Below, piece after piece: positions 30,623 to 36,695 of a stretch of 36,962 bases of DNA. A program made the translations under genes and the position numbers. Within the stretch, counting starts at the first letter, position 1. Each line of letters starts with the position of its first letter. The DNA comes from Patescibacteria group bacterium (GTDB lineage Bacteria > Patescibacteriota > Minisyncoccia > Phycocordibacterales > Phycocordibacteraceae), in NCBI GenBank assembly GCA_018826905.1, contig JAHJYC010000003.1, positions 1-36,962 of the forward strand, read 5' to 3'. The notes under the pieces are model-generated. The model worked only from the letters and a program-made list of their open reading frames with translations. It ran no database searches and had not been told where the DNA came from.

Positions 30623-30890
30623 CTGGGGGTCAGCCAAGCTCGTGACGAGTCTCTGCTGTCCCTTACGGGGATGCAGATGTTCTTTGCGAGCTCTTTCCGA
30701 TCAGGTGCAGAGCGCGAAGCAGTTACCCAGCTTACGTCTTCGGAGCGATCTCCGTCATATTTAAGAAAGCCTGGCTAAACAGACGTTTCGCGTGAAAGCA
30801 CAGTTATTAAGGCCGTCCGCCTACTCAGGGAATCCTCCCATTCCAAAGCCCCCGCTCCATTTTGGGATTCTCGCAAGGACGGCCTTTTGT
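30613..30890 (+). ncRNA. Candidate structured non-coding RNA, unassigned
   Basis: The region has no credible protein gene: an open frame from 30575 lacks a ribosome-binding site and family likeness. It does have a plausible promoter, several local stems (CTCGT/ACGAG; CTGC..TCCC/GGGGA..GCAG; CGGAG/CTCCG), and a 3' module in which AAGGCCGTCC (30809-30818) pairs with GGACGGCCTT (30877-30886), followed by TTTTGTATTT. I compared it by eye with RNase P RNA, tmRNA and SRP RNA hallmarks and saw none. A transcript of about 270 nt is proposed on structure alone. Confidence 0.35.
30784..30799. promoter_or_regulatory. Weak parS-like site
   Basis: CGTTTCGCGTGAAAGC matches 12 of 16 positions of the ParB consensus TGTTNCACGTGAAACA. 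Alone it would be ignored; it is listed because stronger sites lie nearby. Confidence 0.25.
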
Positions 30891-30907
30891 ATTTCTATAG
30901 AGCACCA

Positions 30908-30923
30908 TGTTCCACATGAAACA
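30908..30923. promoter_or_regulatory. parS-like site, 15/16 match
   Basis: TGTTCCACATGAAACA differs from the Bacillus-type parS sequence TGTTCCACGTGAAACA at one position. It is the left arm of the long hairpin at the cca 3' end. parS is bound by ParB during origin segregation; the site is about 23 kb from dnaA. Confidence 0.5.
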
Positions 30924-30968
30924 CACAAAACCCCGTATTTGCGGGGTTTTGTGTGTTTCATGTGGAAC
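30909..30968. terminator. 27-bp perfect hairpin at the cca 3' end (bidirectional terminator)
   Basis: Bases 30909-30935 are the exact reverse complement of 30942-30968, with a 6-nt loop (TATTTG). The inner part (CAAAACCCCG / CGGGGTTTTG) is a standard terminator stem with A and T tracts. The outer part carries a parS-like 16-mer in each arm. The stem reaches the cca stop codon (30968-30970) and also faces transcripts coming from the plus strand. Confidence 0.9.
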
Positions 30969-30969
30969 T
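30954..30969. promoter_or_regulatory. parS-like site, right hairpin arm (14/16)
   Basis: TGTTTCATGTGGAACT is the mirror copy of the left-arm site. Read on the minus strand it is AGTTCCACATGAAACA, two mismatches from the ParB consensus. It is not independent of the left arm, because the arms are complementary. Confidence 0.4.
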
Positions 30970-32431
30970 ACCCTACGTGGTGTTTGGACAATATATCCCT
31001 TATTTCCTGCTCCTCTGCTACTTCCCGGCTCTTTTTGCCTGATTCGCCTAACTTCTTAAGGTCTTCCTCTGGCAGTTGAAGCAGTTCCTTTGTTCTGCTG
31101 TCTAGGTACTCAACCGTGTTCCTTTTGGGGTCCTCAAGGACTTCTTCAAGAAGCGCGTGCAATACATATCCAATTTGGCGTCCCGGTTTCACATGGAACA
31201 CATCCATAATGTGCTCGCCATCAGTTTTAAGCATTCCTACTGATATAGGGTCTCGTAGTGCCTCTTCCACCATTGCTTTATATCTGCGGAATCTAAAAGG
31301 TTGTTCCTTCGGTCTCCCTGTTCCAATGCGATCGCAAATACGGAGATTAAGAAGTTCCCAAATGTTCTCTTGGCCGACATTTCTAATCATCCTGCGTACT
31401 GCTGAGAGGGTAATCTGGTCAGGGTCAGAGAAGAACATGTGCCAACGGACCAGTTTTGTTACTTTCTCAATCGTTTCGCGTGAAAACCGTAACTCCTCAA
31501 GGGCCTTTTTGGTAACGCGCGCACCCACAACCTCATGGCCGTGGAAGGTCCAGTCCTTCTTTTCGTCAGACCAGCGCCTAGTTTCTGGCTTAGATACGTC
31601 ATGATAAAGGGCAGCAAGACGGAGATCTAGGTCCCATTCTTTGTCTGCTGCGTGCTGCAGGGCACGCATAAGGTGCCCAAACACGTCGTAGCTATGGGCT
31701 TGGTTCTGATCTATGCCAATACCCTTAGTGAGTTCCGGAGCAATGTACTGAAGAAGACCTAGTTGCTGACACAGCACAAGGGCCATCATTGGTTGGGGAG
31801 ATAGAATGATCTTTACGAACTCGTCGCGGATCCTTTCACGTGAAATGTGCTCCAGATTAGGCCCTTTCTCCTTAATGGCAGCCGCCGTGTCGGTATCTAG
31901 AGCAAACTCCAGCTCTGCCACAAGGCGAACGGCTCGCATAAGGCGAAGCGCATCCTCCTCAAAGCGCTCAGAAGCAGTTCCTACGGTGCGTAGAACACGC
32001 GATTCAATGTCCTTTTGTCCTTTATAAGGGTCAACAATCTGTCCTTTAGAATCATCAAGGGCAATGGCGTTTATGGTGAAATCGCGCCGCGCGAGATCTT
32101 CTTCAAGGTTGTCCCCAAAACTGACAGCATCTGGACGACGCTTGTCTGAGTACCCGGATTCGGTGCGATAGGGAGTAACCTCAATAACAGCAAGAAGGGG
32201 ATTCTCGCTCCCAGTCTTTATGCCAACGGTCCCAAAGTCGTTTTCGTAGAAAGAATCTGGGAATAAGCCCTGAATATCCTCAGGCTTCGCGTTTGTTGTG
32301 ACGTCCCAGTCTTTCGGAGTACGCCCGATGAGCAGATCTCGCACACAACCACCTACTAGATACGCTTCATGGCCTGCGGTGCGGAGAATATCTGTAACAG
32401 CGGTTACTTCCTCGGGTATTCTGAATTGCAT
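30968..32431 (-). CDS. cca: CCA-adding enzyme (tRNA nucleotidyltransferase) with HD domain
   Basis: This 487-residue class II nucleotidyltransferase adds the 3' CCA to tRNAs. The head domain shows VGGCVRDLLIGRTPKDWDVTT (with the catalytic DWD pair), RRDFTINAIAL and ERIRDEFVKIIL. An HD phosphohydrolase-like domain (about 240-330) has HSYDVFGHLMRAL and LAALYHDVSKPETRRW with the His-Asp pair. Length and layout match CCA enzymes of the bacterial HD type. All four tRNA genes of this window lack encoded CCA, so the enzyme is essential here. It is divergent from tRNA-Arg, and it ends in the long parS-like hairpin. Three weaker parS-like words fall inside its coding sequence. Confidence 0.95.
   Translation of the reverse strand: MQFRIPEEVTAVTDILRTAGHEAYLVGGCVRDLLIGRTPKDWDVTTNAKPEDIQGLFPDSFYENDFGTVGIKTGSENPLLAVIEVTPYRTESGYSDKRRPDAVSFGDNLEEDLARRDFTINAIALDDSKGQIVDPYKGQKDIESRVLRTVGTASERFEEDALRLMRAVRLVAELEFALDTDTAAAIKEKGPNLEHISRERIRDEFVKIILSPQPMMALVLCQQLGLLQYIAPELTKGIGIDQNQAHSYDVFGHLMRALQHAADKEWDLDLRLAALYHDVSKPETRRWSDEKKDWTFHGHEVVGARVTKKALEELRFSRETIEKVTKLVRWHMFFSDPDQITLSAVRRMIRNVGQENIWELLNLRICDRIGTGRPKEQPFRFRRYKAMVEEALRDPISVGMLKTDGEHIMDVFHVKPGRQIGYVLHALLEEVLEDPKRNTVEYLDSRTKELLQLPEEDLKKLGESGKKSREVAEEQEIRDILSKHHVG
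31185..31200. promoter_or_regulatory. parS-like site inside cca (14/16)
   Basis: GGTTTCACATGGAACA on the plus strand is TGTTCCATGTGAAACC on the other, two mismatches from the ParB consensus. It falls in codons for VFHVKPG of CCA and is independent of the hairpin arms 220 nt away. Confidence 0.4.
31836..31847. promoter_or_regulatory. parS core palindrome inside cca
   Basis: TTTCACGTGAAA is the exact 12-bp core of parS, but the outer two bases on each side do not match (12/16 overall). It encodes ISRE in CCA, so coding constraint may explain it. CGTTTCGCGTGAAAAC at 31472-31487 is a similar weak site (encodes FSRE). Confidence 0.25.
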
Positions 32432-32437
32432 ACAAAA

Positions 32438-32443
32438 ATACTA
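32438..32443 (-). promoter_or_regulatory. -10 of cca (TAGTAT)
   Basis: TAGTAT on the minus strand ends 6 nt before the cca ATG at 32431, so the transcript should be leaderless. It is half of the palindrome ATACTAGTAT (32438-32447). Confidence 0.45.
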
Positions 32444-32452
32444 GTATGGTAG

Positions 32453-32481
32453 TGGCCAATCTCCTAGCTCTGGCGTACTAT
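32453..32481 (+). promoter_or_regulatory. tRNA-Arg promoter
   Basis: TGGCCA (32453-32458), a 17-nt spacer and TACTAT (32476-32481) end 8 nt before the mature tRNA 5' end, so transcription should start at or within about 2 nt of the tRNA. Confidence 0.5.
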
Positions 32482-32491
32482 CCTAGTACGC
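32473..32491. repeat. Inverted repeat abutting tRNA-Arg
   Basis: GCGTACTA and TAGTACGC form an 8-bp inverted repeat around TCC. It covers the -10 box and includes the first two bases of the tRNA, so it could be an operator or competing stem. Confidence 0.55.
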
Positions 32492-32561
32492 TCCTGTAGT
32501 GAAATGGATATCACAACAGTCTTCGGAACTGTCGTTCCAGGTTCGAGTCCTGGCGGGAGCA
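32490..32561 (+). tRNA. tRNA-Arg (anticodon TCG)
   Basis: The acceptor stem is GCTCCTG / CGGGAGC (one G-T pair), the D stem GTGA/TCAC, the anticodon stem ACAGT/ACTGT with loop CTTCGGA, giving anticodon TCG, and the T arm CCAGG-TTCGAGT-CCTGG. The discriminator is A32561; no CCA is encoded. The lysA ATG begins one base further on. The identity Arg (CGA) follows from the 7-base loop register. Confidence 0.93.
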
Positions 32562-32562
32562 C

Positions 32563-33756
32563 ATGAGTAGCATATCGGGAATACAGTGTAAGACGCTGGT
32601 ACAAGCCGCGCGTAAGTTTGGTACTCCCGTATATGTCTACAATCAAGACAGAGTAGAAGCGCAGTGCAAGAAACTGCAGAAGCATTTTCCTGAAATAACT
32701 TTTCACTATGCAGTGAAAGCAAATGCGAATCCGGAGCTTTTACGCATCATACGAAAACAGGGAATAGGTGCTGAAGGAGTGAGTGGGGGAGAGCTTGTTG
32801 CCGCGATGAGTGCGGGGTTTAAGAAAAAGGACCTCAGCTTCACCTGCTCTAACTTAACTGAGGAAGAACTTGCAGCAGCTGTCGCCACAGGAGCGCGCGT
32901 GCATTTAGATTCTCTTACACAGCTTGAGCAGTGGGGAAGACACAAATTAGGTTCGCAGGTATCTCTTAGATTGAATCAGGGAATTGGAGCAGGGCATCAT
33001 AAGCACGTCATAACTGGGGGACCAGACAGCAAGTTTGGCATTAGCCTTTCAGATATTCCTGAAGCAAAGAGGATTGCTAAACAGTACGGCCTTGAAATTA
33101 CCGGCGTACAGCAACATATTGGATCTAATGCACTAGACGAAGCAGTGCTGCTTAAGGCTGCGGGCGTACTGCTTAAGACGGCTGAAACATTTGAGGGAAT
33201 TACGCACATTGATTTCGGCGGAGGACTTGGTGTGCCGTACAAGCCACAAGAAACAGAATTGAACCTCGTTTCTCTTGGAAAGAAGTTTTCAATGCTTATT
33301 AAAGACTTCAGAAAGAAGCACGGTGCACACATAGAATTTGCTATGGAGCCAGGGCGTTTTCTTGTTGCTCAAGCCGGATTACTTTTAGTGTCCGTAACAG
33401 ATATAAAGCATACGGAGAAGCATTGCTTTGTTGGCGTGAACTCTGGCTTCAATCACTTACTGCGCCCAGCATTGTATGACTCGTATCATCCCGTGGAGAA
33501 TGTGGTGCGCACAAGAGGGAAGAAGGCACACGTAACGATTGCTGGGAATGTGTGCGAATCAGGAGATGTGTTTGCTGCGCAGCGCACAATGTACACGCCA
33601 GAGATTGGAGACCTGCTTGCGATTACTCATGCAGGAGCGTATGGGTTCACCATGGCTAGCATGTATAACTTGCGTGTGCTTCCAAAGGAAGTGCTCGTTA
33701 CAAAAGCGAATACACTTAAAGATATCTCCTTTGATCCGAGAGAGTTTGCGCGCTAG
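32563..33756 (+). CDS. lysA: Diaminopimelate decarboxylase-like PLP enzyme (LysA)
   Basis: The 397-residue fold-type III PLP enzyme decarboxylates meso-diaminopimelate to lysine. Motifs: YAVKAN with the PLP lysine K52, CSNLTEEEL, GGPDSKFGI, HIGSN (185-189), FGGGLGVPY (PLP phosphate), EPGRFL (262-267), CESGD (331-335) and the active-site Y360 in AGAYGF. These fit DapDC better than ornithine or arginine decarboxylases, but a related specificity cannot be excluded, and other dap genes are not in the window. ATG 32563 is one base after tRNA-Arg and has no ribosome-binding site other than within the tRNA, so translation probably starts on a leaderless end created by RNase Z. Confidence 0.88.
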   Translation: MSSISGIQCKTLVQAARKFGTPVYVYNQDRVEAQCKKLQKHFPEITFHYAVKANANPELLRIIRKQGIGAEGVSGGELVAAMSAGFKKKDLSFTCSNLTEEELAAAVATGARVHLDSLTQLEQWGRHKLGSQVSLRLNQGIGAGHHKHVITGGPDSKFGISLSDIPEAKRIAKQYGLEITGVQQHIGSNALDEAVLLKAAGVLLKTAETFEGITHIDFGGGLGVPYKPQETELNLVSLGKKFSMLIKDFRKKHGAHIEFAMEPGRFLVAQAGLLLVSVTDIKHTEKHCFVGVNSGFNHLLRPALYDSYHPVENVVRTRGKKAHVTIAGNVCESGDVFAAQRTMYTPEIGDLLAITHAGAYGFTMASMYNLRVLPKEVLVTKANTLKDISFDPREFAR

Positions 33757-33782
33757 TCCTCTGGATAGAGCATCGTACTTCG

Positions 33783-33791
33783 TGCTATGAT
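33783..33791 (+). promoter_or_regulatory. Extended -10 of tRNA-Gly(GCC) (TGC TATGAT)
   Basis: TGC-TATGAT ends 9 nt before the tRNA 5' end at 33801, predicting a leader of about 2-3 nt. Confidence 0.55.
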
Positions 33792-33800
33792 GCGTCCCGA

Positions 33801-33871
33801 GCGGATATGGTTTAGTGGTAAAACGCGTCCTTGCCAAGGACGAGTCGGGAGTTCGATTCTCCCTATCCGCA
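33801..33871 (+). tRNA. tRNA-Gly (anticodon GCC)
   Basis: The acceptor stem is GCGGATA / TATCCGC. The anticodon stem CGTCC/GGACG carries the loop TTGCCAA with anticodon GCC. The T arm is CGGGA-GTTCGAT-TCTCC with the usual TTC. The discriminator is A33871 and CCA is not encoded. It is followed by a strong terminator. Confidence 0.95.
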
Positions 33872-33881
33872 CTAACTGAAA

Positions 33882-33918
33882 AACACAAAAGACGGCTCTC
33901 GTGGCCGTCTTTTGTGTT
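33882..33918 (+). terminator. Terminator of tRNA-Gly(GCC)
   Basis: AACACAAAAGACGGC and GCCGTCTTTTGTGTT form a 15-bp perfect stem with a 7-nt loop. The T-rich part of the 3' arm again belongs to the stem base. Confidence 0.88.
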
Positions 33919-34087
33919 GAGGACAACTGGGGACAAACCTGTGTGTAGTGGGGATAAAGGACATAGGACAAATATGAACAAATGATGAACGTCCGAAAAA
34001 TAGCTAGTAAAATAAACGATTATCTCTAGAACCTCTTTGGGCGAGTGTCTGTGTCTTTGTGAGGATATGTTCATCTGACGCCACACC
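33919..34087. other. Non-coding gap between tRNA-Gly and tRNA-Pro
   Basis: No gene is seen. The stretch has three GGACAA words (about 33919-33980), a one-mismatch DnaA-box-like TGGGGATAA near 33952-33960 and an A/T-rich part at 33980-34025. Nothing else stands out. Confidence 0.4.
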
Positions 34088-34096
34088 TGCTAGGAT
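34088..34096 (+). promoter_or_regulatory. Extended -10 of tRNA-Pro (TGC TAGGAT)
   Basis: TGC-TAGGAT ends 8 nt before the tRNA at 34105, predicting a 0-2 nt leader. Confidence 0.5.
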
Positions 34097-34104
34097 GGCT
34101 GTAC

Positions 34105-34175
34105 CGGGGTGTCGTATACCGGTAGTACGCCTGCTTTGGGAGCAGGTAGACGGAGTTCAATTCTCCGCACCCCGA
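34105..34175 (+). tRNA. tRNA-Pro (anticodon TGG)
   Basis: The acceptor stem is CGGGGTG / CACCCCG. The anticodon stem CCTGC/GCAGG has the loop TTTGGGA, anticodon TGG. The T arm is CGGAG-TTCAATT-CTCCG. The discriminator is A34175. CCA is not encoded; the next base on the other strand is the stop codon of the convergent protease gene. Confidence 0.95.
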
Positions 34176-35231
34176 CTACAAATCCAGTGTCTCTGCCAGT
34201 TGTGCGCCAAGTATTTCAGATTGTGCTTTGAAATCAGCAACGAGTTGTTGAGGGCTTTTTGATGCGAAGTACGCATCAAAAGAGCGTCCGGTATCAGCAC
34301 TAAAGCTACGTCTAATATGTCCGTTTGTTATAGCGCGAAGGTCTCTAGAGAAGAGTTCTCCCTGTGTACTTGAAGTGGTGATAAGGCCTATAAGCTCTGC
34401 GTCTGTGTTAACCACGCCTCCTCCAGAAGATCCGCTTTGTGCAGCAGCACTTCCTCCTAAGGACATAAGGTCAAAGGAAGTGTCCGTAAAGGTATAGCGA
34501 TCTTCAATAGAAGCAAAGACAAGTGTTGGATACAGAGACGTTGATATTTGCGCATTCGTTAGTGTTTGCGCTGGATATCCTCCAACAGATACTTCTTGAT
34601 CCAAGAATGGTTCAGAGTCTGAGAGAGGGACATGTGAGAACGAGAAGGGGAAGGTCCCGCCTGATACGGTCCCTGTTATAGCGAGCACTGCTATATCATC
34701 CTCTCCAGTTCCTCGGGGTCTTTCAAGGATAAGGGTGTCAGGGTGCTTGGCAAGCCAGTTTGATGAAATATATGCCAAAGAAGCAGTATAGGACGCGCGC
34801 GCAGGGCTTCCTGTGCGGATCACGCATTCAATCTTGTCCTTTGGAAGTGCGTCCTTAAGGACAAAGAGTTGTGCAATATGCGCATTTGTAAGAATGAGTC
34901 CACGGGAATCAAAAAGTGTTCCGGTTCCAGAGACAGAACGAAGTCTTGGGTTCTCTGAGACGCAGATGATATTAACAATAGAGGTACGGAGGCGCCCTAA
35001 CGCAAGTGCGAGTGCTTTTGAGTTATCTACTGGAGGTGTTAAGACTTCTTCTTCAATAACCTCTGGAGCTGGTGCTTCAACAACTGCAGCTGGCTGTGTA
35101 GTTGTTGGGGCAGCAAGATCCAGGAAAGGATTCGCTTGTGGTTCAACAGTTGTGTCATGACTGCCAAAGAGCACAATCAATATGAAGATAAGGAAGGCGC
35201 CTCCAATAGCCAGGCGGCCGTGGGTGGTCAT
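34176..35231 (-). CDS. Membrane-anchored trypsin-like serine protease
   Basis: The chosen ATG at 35231 (351 aa) gives a basic N-terminus followed at once by a transmembrane helix (about 8-25); a TTG at 35282 would add seventeen residues. After a Pro/Thr/Glu-rich stalk (30-70) comes a chymotrypsin-fold domain with the catalytic triad in view: His in LTNAHIAQ, Asp in GEDDIAVLAI, and Ser in AQSGSSGGGVVN, with FDLMSLGGSAA ahead of it. There is no PDZ domain, unlike HtrA. It is predicted to act outside the membrane. The stop codon abuts the 3' end of tRNA-Pro. Confidence 0.88.
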   Translation of the reverse strand: MTTHGRLAIGGAFLIFILIVLFGSHDTTVEPQANPFLDLAAPTTTQPAAVVEAPAPEVIEEEVLTPPVDNSKALALALGRLRTSIVNIICVSENPRLRSVSGTGTLFDSRGLILTNAHIAQLFVLKDALPKDKIECVIRTGSPARASYTASLAYISSNWLAKHPDTLILERPRGTGEDDIAVLAITGTVSGGTFPFSFSHVPLSDSEPFLDQEVSVGGYPAQTLTNAQISTSLYPTLVFASIEDRYTFTDTSFDLMSLGGSAAAQSGSSGGGVVNTDAELIGLITTSSTQGELFSRDLRAITNGHIRRSFSADTGRSFDAYFASKSPQQLVADFKAQSEILGAQLAETLDL

Positions 35232-35237
35232 GGTAGT

Positions 35238-35243
35238 AGGGTA
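35238..35243 (-). promoter_or_regulatory. Weak -10 of the protease gene (TACCCT)
   Basis: TACCCT on the minus strand ends 6 nt before ATG 35231. It fits the spacing seen at other genes here but is a poor hexamer. Confidence 0.25.
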
Positions 35244-35296
35244 CACCAGGCCGTGTAAAAGAGGGAGCGAGGGAGTAGGCAAAGGGCCCTCAAATA

Positions 35297-35305
35297 TGCT
35301 ATTCT
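35297..35305 (+). promoter_or_regulatory. Extended -10 of tRNA-Gly(TCC) (TGC TATTCT)
   Basis: TGC-TATTCT ends 10 nt before the tRNA at 35316, predicting a leader of 3-4 nt. Confidence 0.5.
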
Positions 35306-35315
35306 CCTAACCGAA

Positions 35316-35386
35316 GCGGGATTAGTTTAATGGTAGAACATCAGTTTTCCAAACTGAGAGCAGGAGTCCGATTCTCCTATCCCGCA
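35316..35386 (+). tRNA. tRNA-Gly (anticodon TCC)
   Basis: The acceptor stem is GCGGGAT / ATCCCGC. The anticodon stem TCAGT/ACTGA carries the loop TTTCCAA, anticodon TCC. The T arm is AGGAG-TCCGATT-CTCCT, where the usual TTC is TCC. The discriminator is A35386 and CCA is not encoded. Confidence 0.92.
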
Positions 35387-35446
35387 CACTGTAGTGCTAG
35401 TTCAAGAGACTGAGATACTTCAAATCTGTGACCGCCATCCATGCGT

Positions 35447-35452
35447 TAGAAT
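35447..35452 (+). promoter_or_regulatory. -10 (TAGAAT) of the conserved hypothetical gene
   Basis: TAGAAT ends 7 nt before ATG 35460, so the mRNA should be leaderless. The word TTAGAATAGAACC also occurs upstream of the NYN gene. Confidence 0.5.
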
Positions 35453-35459
35453 AGAACCA

Positions 35460-36038
35460 ATGGAAAGGGTGTCAGACTCCCGCAAGGAAACCGAAGAGGC
35501 AACAAAAGCCCCGGCCTTCCTGTATCACATGGTACCCGAGGATATGCGGGGCGATTCTCTGCACCCACTGAACTCACTTAAAGATGTGCACCCAGATCTG
35601 TATGTCGCAAAATCAGCGAAATACGAAGATAGGCTCCATATCATGGAGCAGTTCTTGCCAACTCTTGAAGCGGCGTGGAATGACGTGTTGCACTTTACGG
35701 CGATAGATCCTAAAGAATTAAAGGCTGCTCTGGTTGAAGCAGGTATGGAGCCAAAGGAAATGAGGTTTTATCAGGTTGATCCGTCTCTGCTCGACCCTAA
35801 AAGCACAACAGTCTATCTCTACCAAGACAAATCAAGCGAAAGTAAGATGAGTCCTGAAAGTTTTAGAGAGTATGACCCGGAAAAACTGGACGAGCATGCT
35901 GTTCTTCCAGTAGAGACAAAAGAATACTACAAAGAAATGTTTGCCAAAGGCGAGCGACCACTCATGTTCGTGGGCGTGCCACATATACTGCATAAAGGCT
36001 CAATTGATGTCTCCAATCTACCGGTTATTACTGTGTAA
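35460..36038 (+). CDS. Conserved hypothetical protein (192 aa)
   Basis: I start at ATG 35460, directly after the promoter box; a start at 35394 would run through it. The protein is soluble, without signal peptide or Cys. It has the segments FLYHMVPEDMRGDSLHPLN, HIMEQFLPTLEAAWNDVLHF, EMRFYQVDPSLLDPKSTTVY and GERPLMFVGVPHILHKGSID. The style resembles a 'group-specific protein' family found in Bacillus and other Firmicutes, which suggests horizontal gain, but I cannot confirm this by search. The VGVPHIL-HKG block is the most distinctive. Function is unknown. The kinase-like gene follows 12 nt later, probably in the same unit. Confidence 0.7.
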   Translation: MERVSDSRKETEEATKAPAFLYHMVPEDMRGDSLHPLNSLKDVHPDLYVAKSAKYEDRLHIMEQFLPTLEAAWNDVLHFTAIDPKELKAALVEAGMEPKEMRFYQVDPSLLDPKSTTVYLYQDKSSESKMSPESFREYDPEKLDEHAVLPVETKEYYKEMFAKGERPLMFVGVPHILHKGSIDVSNLPVITV

Positions 36039-36050
36039 TAAGAAAGCTCC

Positions 36051-36563
36051 ATGCGCATAACGATCCTTGGGCTACCTGGAAGCGGAAAGTCTACATTGGC
36101 GAGAAACATCGCAGCCAAGTTGAATATTCCTCGTATTAATATTGATCGCTTCTGGCTAGAAGCAGGAGGTGGACACAATAGTCGAACTACGCCTAATGCT
36201 GAACAAGCCCATGCGTATGTGAGGGAGAAAGTGCTCGAAGCCATAAAAGCAGAGTCATGGGTATCTGATGGTGTGTACCGGCTCGTTCAACCACAGATAG
36301 CCGATAGGGCAGACGTGGCTGTCTTCTTGGACATTCCGCTCTGGCGGAGACTCCTCAACCATGCAGAACGAACAATTCACCGTAAGCATAGACAGGGCGA
36401 GATGACCTTCTGGAATGATGTAAGTTTCTTTGCGGAAATTGTTAGTCGCGATTTAAGAAAGAAGACAAAGATAGAAAAACTAATTGAGAGTTACCAGATC
36501 AAGGTGATTGTCCTGAAGAACAGGAAGGAGATTAGAAGCTATCTTGAATCGTTAGAAGGTTAG
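36051..36563 (+). CDS. Adenylate-kinase-like P-loop protein (FlaR/topology-modulation type)
   Basis: The 170-residue protein begins MRITILGLPGSGKSTLARNI with a Walker A motif at 8-15. It continues with a kinase-like core: INIDRFWLEAGG (substrate-binding region), SWVSDGVYRLVQPQIADRADVAVFLDIP, and the LID-like RRLLNHAERTIHRKHRQG. This layout matches the 'DNA topology modulation protein FlaR' group of small P-loop kinases, in which the name is historical and the substrate is uncertain. It lies 12 nt after the hypothetical gene, AGAAAG acting as ribosome-binding site. Confidence 0.85.
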   Translation: MRITILGLPGSGKSTLARNIAAKLNIPRINIDRFWLEAGGGHNSRTTPNAEQAHAYVREKVLEAIKAESWVSDGVYRLVQPQIADRADVAVFLDIPLWRRLLNHAERTIHRKHRQGEMTFWNDVSFFAEIVSRDLRKKTKIEKLIESYQIKVIVLKNRKEIRSYLESLEG

Positions 36564-36625
36564 TAGATTTGTTCGGATACCGCTCCAAACGCTCTATCTA
36601 CAACGGCTACCGAGGAGGTTTGATT

Positions 36626-36688
36626 ATGGGAGACTGCACTGCTCCATGCTCATTCATAAACTATCTTGAGTGTCTCTTCACGTTATAA
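36626..36688 (+). CDS. Possible 20-residue Cys-rich leader peptide
   Basis: A strong Shine-Dalgarno (GAGGAGG, 36612-36618) precedes ATG 36626 at about 7 nt. The frame MGDCTAPCSFINYLECLFTL stops at 36686-36688, inside the -10 of the Nudix gene. It has three Cys. A ribosome-binding site of this strength is rare in this window, which is why it is listed, but it may be chance. Confidence 0.25.
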   Translation: MGDCTAPCSFINYLECLFTL

Positions 36689-36689
36689 T
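36684..36689 (+). promoter_or_regulatory. Consensus -10 (TATAAT) of the Nudix gene
   Basis: A perfect TATAAT ends 6 nt before ATG 36696, placing the start of transcription on the A of the ATG. A TTGAGT lies only 12 nt upstream, too close to be its -35. Confidence 0.55.
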
Positions 36690-36695
36690 TGAGTA

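Noticed and set aside
30575-30778. A 67-codon plus-strand open frame in the xth-cca gap
   Set aside because: Its ATG lies in the loop of the xth 3' hairpin, there is no ribosome-binding site, and the sequence resembles no protein. RNA structure explains the region better.
30613-30890. RNase P RNA, tmRNA or SRP RNA in the xth-cca gap
   Set aside because: Hallmark segments (RNase P conserved regions, tRNA-like ends with TTCGA arm, SRP GGAA tetraloop context) are not visible.
31472-31487. parS-like word CGTTTCGCGTGAAAAC in cca
   Set aside because: Only 12/16 to the consensus and explained by codons for FSRE. It is counted only as weak support for the cluster.
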